From Angelakisella sp. (GTDB lineage Bacteria > Bacillota > Clostridia > Oscillospirales > Ruminococcaceae): 18,041 bases of DNA. The stretch's first letter is position 1; every line of letters starts with the position of its first letter. The stretch is from the NCBI GenBank assembly GCA_013316495.1, contig WSMP01000017.1, forward strand, positions 1 through 18,041. The letters run 5' to 3'. This document shows, piece by piece, positions 13,425 to 18,041 of the stretch. Below the pieces are notes generated by a model. The model was not told the DNA's origin. It did not search any database and saw nothing but the letters and a program-made list of their open reading frames with translations. The position numbers and the translations under genes are program-made.

Positions 13425-15032
13425 TCAATCCCTGTTATCGTCAACGGTCAAAACCACCTGCCGGGGGAGCGCCTCCCCCCGCGCCCCCGCCTCCGGGAGA
13501 TAGGTTCGGCGGTTCCCCGCCTTGTCGGCAACCACCAGGCGGGTCAGCTCATACTGGTCCCACCGGGTGAGCCGGGCGCCGGGGATATGGCCGGTGAACC
13601 ACCCCTCCCTCTCCAGGTCCGGGTAGAGGGAGAAGACAATCACCCCGTATTCGTCATTTTCAAACCGGGCCCGGATGGTGTCCACCCCGGACCGGTCGTC
13701 CGCCGCCCGCACCCGCAAGGTGGTGTTGTAGCCGACGCTGGTGCGGGGCTCCATCTCCAGCTCCAGCACCACCGGAGGGGTGTCATCCTCCGCCTTCTGG
13801 CCGGTTTTTGCCTGGAAGGAGGCGGTGCAGGGGAGGGCCAGCTGGCTGCCCCGGACGTTCTCCGGGCGGCAATAGGTTTGGGCGTTGCCCGCCTCGTCGG
13901 TGAGGACCACCCCATCCAGGATAAAGGTCCCCTCCGCCTCCCACTGGCTGATGGAAAGCCACCCGGCGTAGACGTTCAGGCCGTGGGCAAAGTCCTGCCC
14001 CTCCGCCCGTATCACCTTGGAGACGGTGCTCCCGGTTGCGTCGTTTTTAAAGCGCACGGTGATGTGGTGCACCTCCGAGCCGCGGGGGACGGCCCCCACG
14101 GCGATTTCATATTCGGTATGATCCTCGTAGGTTTTGCGTCCGGTGACCCGCACGCTTTGGAGGGCGGGGGCCAGACGCCGGTCCTCCTCCTGGGAAAGGA
14201 CCCGAAACCCGCAGGAAAAACCCTGCTCCAGGGGGAGGGCGTCCTTGCCGTACCCCAAGATGGTCTTGTTCCCCACCCGGTCCTCCAAGGTGGCCTTCAC
14301 CAGGCGGTATTCGCCCCCCGCCTGGTGCTCCCGGATGGGGAGGTCTTTCTGGTACAGCTCATCCCCTGCCCAGTCGTTCCGGTCCAGTGCGGCGAAGAGC
14401 TTCTTGCCTCCCGGCTCCTGGAAGACCAATGTAGCCTTCTGAAAGCCGGCGGCCTCGTCCCTGGCGGTAAGGGTGATTCGGGCGGTGTGCGCCCGCCCGT
14501 CCTCACCTTCCCCCGCCTGCACCGCGTTTTGCAGCACCGCGCAACCCAGAAAAAGCGGTCCTTCGGCGTCCTCCACCAGCTGGAAGAAGGGCTCCTCCTC
14601 CAAAAGCTCGGTGTCCCTGGCGTTCCAGTTCATGTCCGCCTCCCGCAGGTACCGGGTGCGCCCCTCCTTTTGGTCCACCAGGACGACGCTGCGCAGAACG
14701 TAAACCCCCAGGGGGGCGTCCTCCGGCAGCTCCAGCTCGCCGGACCAGTACCCATCGATGCAGGGGTCCCCCCGCCGGGGCAGCAGGGGAAGGCTCAGCA
14801 CCTTCCCGCTTTCATCGTGGATGAACCGCACCCAGATGGAGCGGATGCCGTCGCTGTCCCAAGCGTCCGCCGCAACGGAAATCTTTCCGCCCCGCCCGGC
14901 GGTCCGGGAGGAGATTTGGATGCCATCCAGCATGGGGCCGGGATTATAGGGGGCGTCCTCCGCCCCGTAGGCGGTGCCGGTGGAGAGGAGCATCCCCAGC
15001 GCCAGCAGCGCCGCCAGTTTTCCTTTTTTCAT
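13425..15032 (-). CDS. Secreted protein with four tandem Ig-like modules
   Basis: A 535-residue protein with a signal peptide (MKKGKLAALLALGMLLSTG..., cleavage near AYG|A). The mature part is built from four repeats of about 95-100 residues: roughly 35-130, 165-260, 290-390 and 420-512. Each ends in a similar strand: VVLVDQKEGRTRYL, ATLEDRVGNKTIL, VVLTDEAGNAQTY and VVADKAGNRRTYL. Three of them carry (V/A)RFxxD upstream (VRFIHDESG, VRFKNDATG, ARFENDEYG). These patterns resemble bacterial Ig-like domains of extracellular proteins, but I cannot name a family. There is no membrane anchor or sortase signal. ATG 15032 overlaps the exporter's TGA by 4 bp and has AAAGGAGG upstream. Function is unknown; the context ties it to the exporter. 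Confidence 0.78.
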   Translation of the reverse strand: MKKGKLAALLALGMLLSTGTAYGAEDAPYNPGPMLDGIQISSRTAGRGGKISVAADAWDSDGIRSIWVRFIHDESGKVLSLPLLPRRGDPCIDGYWSGELELPEDAPLGVYVLRSVVLVDQKEGRTRYLREADMNWNARDTELLEEEPFFQLVEDAEGPLFLGCAVLQNAVQAGEGEDGRAHTARITLTARDEAAGFQKATLVFQEPGGKKLFAALDRNDWAGDELYQKDLPIREHQAGGEYRLVKATLEDRVGNKTILGYGKDALPLEQGFSCGFRVLSQEEDRRLAPALQSVRVTGRKTYEDHTEYEIAVGAVPRGSEVHHITVRFKNDATGSTVSKVIRAEGQDFAHGLNVYAGWLSISQWEAEGTFILDGVVLTDEAGNAQTYCRPENVRGSQLALPCTASFQAKTGQKAEDDTPPVVLELEMEPRTSVGYNTTLRVRAADDRSGVDTIRARFENDEYGVIVFSLYPDLEREGWFTGHIPGARLTRWDQYELTRLVVADKAGNRRTYLPEAGARGEALPRQVVLTVDDNRD

Positions 15033-17107
15033 ACCGCGATTTCCTCCTTTGGTGCGGTGTAGAAGCTGATTTTGCGGCTGGTGCATTTGATGAGCCACTC
15101 CAGCCGGGTGAGGAGGGTGGGCAGCAGCACCAGCACCAACACCATGGAAAGGATGGCCCCGCGGGCCACCAGGACCCCCAGCTGGCCGATAATCAGGTTG
15201 CTGGAGCCGAACCGCAGCACGATGCCGGCGGTAGCCAGAATCCCCCCGGAGGTGAGGATGCTGCCGGCGGTGGAGCGGATGGTTTCGGTAACCGCCTCCT
15301 GCCGGAGCATTTTGCCGCGCAGCTCCAGGTAGCGGTTGGTGAAGAGAATGGCATAGTCCACGGTGGCCCCCAGCTGCACCGAGCTGATAATCAGGTAGCC
15401 GATGTACTGGAGATGGGCGCCGGTGAAGTAGGGCACCGCGATGTTGATGAAGATGGAGGATTCGATGGTGAGCAGCAGCAGGACGGGGAGACTCACCGAC
15501 TGGAAGTTCAGCAGAAGGATGAGGCCGATGGCCCCGATGGAGATGGCGTTCACCTTGACGCTGTCGGCGGTGATGGTGTCCTTCATATCGTAAATGGTAG
15601 CGGGAACGCCCACCATATAATATTGGTCGCCGTAATACTGCTGGGCCAGATTCCGCATGGTCTCCACAAAGCGGAAGGTCTCCTGGCTTTCCGAGGGGAC
15701 GCGGGCGGAGACCACCAGCCGGGTGTATCCCTTGGCGGTGAGGAGCTTCAGCTGATCCGGCGGGACGTAGCCCTCCGGAATACTTTTGCCCACCGTCTCC
15801 ACATAGGAGAGGACTGAGCTCACCTGGGGCAGCGCCTTCAGCTCGTCGTTGAGGGCCTGCTCCTTGGCGGTGCTGCCCACCGGCACCAGGATGGCGAAGG
15901 AGTTGGACTCCCCGAACTGGTCGTTGATGGCGTCCCGCTCCCGGACGATTTGGGAATCGGGGCCGGTCATCTCCGAGGCCCCGTAGACAAAGTGGATGTT
16001 CTGCTGGGCCAGGTAGCAGGGGATTAGGAGAACCGCCACCCCGATGGTGACAAAGCCCTTTATCCGCACCGCGCCCCTGGCCAGCCGGTGGAAGGAGGGC
16101 ATAAAGGAGCGGTGGCTGGTGCGGTCGATGAGCTTATAGCAGAACATGGTGGCGCAGGGCATAAAGACCAGGGTGGTGGCCAGGGAAATGGCGATGCCCT
16201 TGGAGAGGACATACCCCATATCCGGGCCGATGAGAAACTGCATGGCGATAAGGGCGGCAAAGCCCATCACGGTGGTAAGGCCGCTGGAGGCGATGGAACC
16301 GGCGGAACGGAGCACCGCCTGGGCCATGGCCTCCTCCGGGTGGAGGCCCTCCCTGCGGAATTCCTCGAACCGCTCCAGCAGGAAGATGGCGTAATCCATG
16401 GAGCAGGCCAGCTGGAGAATCGCCCCGGTGGTATTGGTGATGAAGCAGATCTCCCCAAAAATCAGGTTGGTGCCCATGTTGATGAGAATCGCCACCCCCA
16501 CGTTGAGCATAAAAAGCACCGGCTCAAACCAGGAGGTAGTGGTGAAGAGAAGGATCAGAAAGACCAGGGGAATGATGATGCTCATCATCTTCACCATGTC
16601 CGAGCTGGCGGAGAGGTGGGCGTCCACCGTCTCCACCGGGGACCCGCTCATGGCGTTATCCGGGCCGATGATTTCCCGGATGGCCCCGATGGTCTCAATC
16701 TGGTTTTCCTCCCCCACCACCAGGGAATAGAGGGCGTTGCCGTTTTTGTACCAATCCTCCACCTTCTTTTTATCCTGGGTCTCCAGGGGGACGGTGAGGT
16801 CCGCCTGGTCGTCCAGCCAATTGACGTCGTCCACGCCGGGGAGAGCCTCCAGCCGGGCCTTGTAGGCCAGACCCTCCGGGATGGTGACGTCCTTTATCAT
16901 CACCCGGACGTTGGGCACCGCCTTGTCATAGGTGGCGTCCATTACGTCCAGCCCCACTGTGGAGGGGGCCTGGGCCGGCAGGTAATCCACAATGTCGTAG
17001 TTAATTTCAACCAGCGGGGTGATGACGGCGCAGAAGGCGGCAAGGCAGAGGAAAAGGGCCACCACCAGCCCCCGCAGCTTCAGTACCCTTTTTACAGCTC
17101 TTTCCAA
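15029..17107 (-). CDS. RND/MMPL family exporter
   Basis: A 692-residue integral membrane transporter made of two homologous halves, each with one leading membrane helix, an extracellular domain (about 35-170 and 370-515) and a five-helix bundle, 12 helices in all. Both halves keep an Asp-Tyr pair in the fourth helix (SMDYAIFLLERFEEF with D238; TVDYAILFTNRYLEL with D584), the proton-relay pair known for MmpL-type transporters. It probably uses proton flow to export a lipid, glycolipid or hydrophobic compound. The best start is TTG 17107, with GGGAGTGA 7 nt upstream; the in-frame ATGs at 17185 and 17173 lie upstream of the likely transcription start near 17165. The extracellular domains are shorter than in MMPL proteins that carry LxxG repeats. 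A TetR gene is divergent. Confidence 0.9.
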   Translation of the reverse strand: MERAVKRVLKLRGLVVALFLCLAAFCAVITPLVEINYDIVDYLPAQAPSTVGLDVMDATYDKAVPNVRVMIKDVTIPEGLAYKARLEALPGVDDVNWLDDQADLTVPLETQDKKKVEDWYKNGNALYSLVVGEENQIETIGAIREIIGPDNAMSGSPVETVDAHLSASSDMVKMMSIIIPLVFLILLFTTTSWFEPVLFMLNVGVAILINMGTNLIFGEICFITNTTGAILQLACSMDYAIFLLERFEEFRREGLHPEEAMAQAVLRSAGSIASSGLTTVMGFAALIAMQFLIGPDMGYVLSKGIAISLATTLVFMPCATMFCYKLIDRTSHRSFMPSFHRLARGAVRIKGFVTIGVAVLLIPCYLAQQNIHFVYGASEMTGPDSQIVRERDAINDQFGESNSFAILVPVGSTAKEQALNDELKALPQVSSVLSYVETVGKSIPEGYVPPDQLKLLTAKGYTRLVVSARVPSESQETFRFVETMRNLAQQYYGDQYYMVGVPATIYDMKDTITADSVKVNAISIGAIGLILLLNFQSVSLPVLLLLTIESSIFINIAVPYFTGAHLQYIGYLIISSVQLGATVDYAILFTNRYLELRGKMLRQEAVTETIRSTAGSILTSGGILATAGIVLRFGSSNLIIGQLGVLVARGAILSMVLVLVLLPTLLTRLEWLIKCTSRKISFYTAPKEEIAV

Positions 17108-17150
17108 AATAAAATCACTCCCAAACACCAATAATGTTATTAAACAAATG

Positions 17151-17179
17151 TTGACTAACTGTCTAAAAGCCATTATAAT
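17151..17179 (+). promoter_or_regulatory. Promoter of the TetR regulator
   Basis: TTGACT (17151-17156), a 17-base spacer and a perfect TATAAT (17174-17179). The start would be near 17186, which puts the ATG at 17185 at or before the transcript start and supports ATG 17287 for the regulator. Confidence 0.8.
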
Positions 17180-17200
17180 AGACATTGGTTAATATGTCCA
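17172..17200 (-). promoter_or_regulatory. Promoter of the exporter operon, overlapping the TetR promoter
   Basis: On the minus strand TGGACA (17195-17200) is followed after 17 bases by a perfect TATAAT (17172-17177). Its -10 shares four bases with the plus-strand -10 because ATTATAAT reads almost the same on both strands. The two promoters cannot be occupied at once. Confidence 0.75.
17181..17198. promoter_or_regulatory. Candidate operator: GACAT inverted repeat
   Basis: GACAT (17181-17185) and ATGTC (17194-17198) form an inverted repeat with an 8-base centre. It covers the start site of the TetR promoter and most of the -35 of the exporter promoter, a good place for a repressor of both. The assignment to TetR is inferred. 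Confidence 0.45.
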
Positions 17201-17205
17201 TAGTC

Positions 17206-17228
17206 AATAAACAGCTGTTCTGTTTATT
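17206..17228. promoter_or_regulatory. Candidate TetR operator: 9-bp inverted repeat
   Basis: AATAAACAG (17206-17214) and CTGTTTATT (17220-17228) form a perfect 9-bp inverted repeat with a 5-base centre, and AACAGCTGTT within it is itself a palindrome. The 23-bp size suits a TetR dimer pair site. It lies in the TetR leader and just upstream of the exporter -35. As RNA it could also form a hairpin. Confidence 0.5.
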
Positions 17229-17286
17229 AAAGGACATTTTTACCAGGAAGTGTCTTTTATCTTTGTGGAGAGAAGGTAAAAAAATT

Positions 17287-17874
17287 ATGAACAACGGAGC
17301 GGACGACCGCCGGGTGCGGAAAACCAAGAAGGCCCTTCGCCAGGGCCTGGTGAGCCTTTTGGAAAAAAAGAAGCTGAAGGACATCACTGTGCGGGAGCTT
17401 ACCGACACGGTGGACCTTCACCGGGGAACCTTTTATGTTCACTACCGGGACATCTACGAGCTGTATGAGAAGATGTGGCAGGAGGCCATCCAGGAGATTC
17501 GGGATATTTTCCGGCAGTACCCCCCGGAGGAGCTGCCGGGGGGACCGGCTCCCCTGTTCCGAGCCATTATGGAGTACGCCTGGGAAAACCGGGACCTTTG
17601 CCAGATGTTCTTCGGCCCCAATGTGGACCAGTCCCTGGTGCAGGAGCTAAGCAGCATTGCGGAGGAAAAGTGCGCCGAGGACTGGCCGGTGCTCTATCCC
17701 GGCGCCGGTTGCTCCCACGGCGGCTATCTGCAAATCTACGTGGTGGCCGGGTGTATGGGGACCCTCCGCCGCTGGGTAAGCGCCGGTATGGCAGAATCCC
17801 CCCGGCAGATGGCCGCCCTTCTGGACAGCATCACCAAGGCCACCGTCAGCCTGGCGGCTTCTGGCAGCCTATAG
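17287..17874 (+). CDS. TetR/AcrR family transcriptional regulator
   Basis: A 195-residue DNA-binding regulator. The N-terminal domain is RRVRKTKKALRQGLVSLLE (helix 1), then the helix-turn-helix DITVRELTDTVDLHRGTFYVHYRD (32-55), a textbook TetR motif. Residues 60-195 form the helical ligand and dimer domain, with WENRDLCQMFFG (99-110), reminiscent of the TetR_C_8 type C-terminus of Firmicutes regulators. ATG 17287 is chosen for the GGAGAGAAGG site (17265-17276). An in-frame start at 17185 sits at the promoter. It is divergent from the RND operon, so it most likely represses that operon and itself, and is released by a ligand related to the exported compound. Four-residue or longer cysteine clusters are absent, so redox sensing is not suggested. 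Confidence 0.92.
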   Translation: MNNGADDRRVRKTKKALRQGLVSLLEKKKLKDITVRELTDTVDLHRGTFYVHYRDIYELYEKMWQEAIQEIRDIFRQYPPEELPGGPAPLFRAIMEYAWENRDLCQMFFGPNVDQSLVQELSSIAEEKCAEDWPVLYPGAGCSHGGYLQIYVVAGCMGTLRRWVSAGMAESPRQMAALLDSITKATVSLAASGSL

Positions 17875-17878
17875 GAAA

Positions 17879-17908
17879 AAAGAGGACCCTCGCGGTCCTC
17901 TTTATATA
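17879..17908 (+). terminator. Terminator of the TetR gene
   Basis: AAAGAGGACC (17879-17888) pairs perfectly with GGTCCTCTTT (17894-17903) around a 5-nt loop, with an AT-rich tail. It begins 4 bases after the stop. Confidence 0.85.
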
Positions 17909-17917
17909 TTTCGAATT

Positions 17918-18041
17918 AAGAACCTGTATTCATAACCGGATGATACCGGCAGGACGAGAGATTTTTTCGTCCTGCAAGGCAAAAAACCGCAGGAATACTT
18001 GGTGTATTACAAGGATTTTTAACGCAGCAGGGCGGAAAAAG
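17918..18041. repeat. Possible interspersed repeat with hairpins, runs off the window
   Basis: Non-coding sequence with CCGG-atgata-CCGG (17936-17949), a perfect 9-bp stem GCAGGACGA/TCGTCCTGC (17949-17957 with 17967-17975), and AATAC/GTATT (17994-17998 with 18004-18008). From memory, closely similar hairpin-rich stretches recur between genes in Oscillospiraceae and Lachnospiraceae genomes. Copy number cannot be checked here, and the right end is cut off. Confidence 0.4.

Noticed and set aside
13302..15062. 586-residue open frame on the plus strand over the Ig-like gene
   Set aside because: The minus-strand gene has a signal peptide, internal repeats, a ribosome site and operon overlaps. The plus frame has none of these.
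1..18041. CRISPR array, tRNA or rRNA genes, transposase or integrase
   Set aside because: No regularly spaced direct repeats, cloverleaf-like sequence, rRNA segment or recombinase motif was seen while reading the window.

Overview
This window looks like chromosome of a high-GC, low-AT-intergenic Clostridia member, most likely an Oscillospiraceae gut commensal (Flavonifractor/Lawsonibacter-like). That placement is inferred from strong Firmicutes Shine-Dalgarno sites (AAAGGAGG, GGAGGAAGG), sigma-A promoters (TTGACA-17-TATAAT type), a Firmicutes-type 6S RNA, a sigma/anti-sigma pair and secreted proteins typical of that group, in DNA whose genes are clearly GC-rich while the promoters are AT-rich.

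Layout. Positions 1-1564 (+): the tail of a DUF1292 protein, a 6S RNA, a hairpin with a T-rich tail, and alanine racemase (alr). Positions 1565-1871 hold a chain of hairpins/terminators and then a promoter. Positions 1872-5093 (+): a two-gene operon of an acyl-CoA ligase and a sodium:solute symporter, probably for uptake and CoA activation of an organic acid. Positions 5243-8335 (+): a monocistronic c-di-GMP phosphodiesterase with a degenerate GGDEF, an intact EAL and a string of C-terminal PAS domains. It ends at a bidirectional terminator facing a minus-strand block.

Minus-strand block. Read in its own direction from about 17165 down to 8397, it contains an RND/MMPL exporter, a secreted four-repeat Ig-like protein, a secreted protein with LxxG heptad coils, a terminator, a lipoprotein, a YefM-YoeB toxin-antitoxin pair with its own promoter/operator and terminator, and finally an ECF sigma factor with its membrane anti-sigma partner.

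The exporter operon is divergent from a TetR regulator (17287-17874, +). Two sigma-A promoters on opposite strands share the same TATAAT core, and inverted repeats lie beside it, which suggests a mutually exclusive, TetR-controlled switch. The right edge carries a hairpin-rich non-coding sequence that may be an interspersed repeat.

The most unusual items are: (a) the split exporter system, in which the LxxG-repeat domain is a separate secreted protein encoded with an Ig-like protein of four tandem modules; (b) the fully overlapping divergent promoters, which force a TTG start for the exporter; (c) a YoeB toxin whose position equivalent to catalytic Arg65 is Gln; and (d) the GGDEF*-EAL-PASn architecture.
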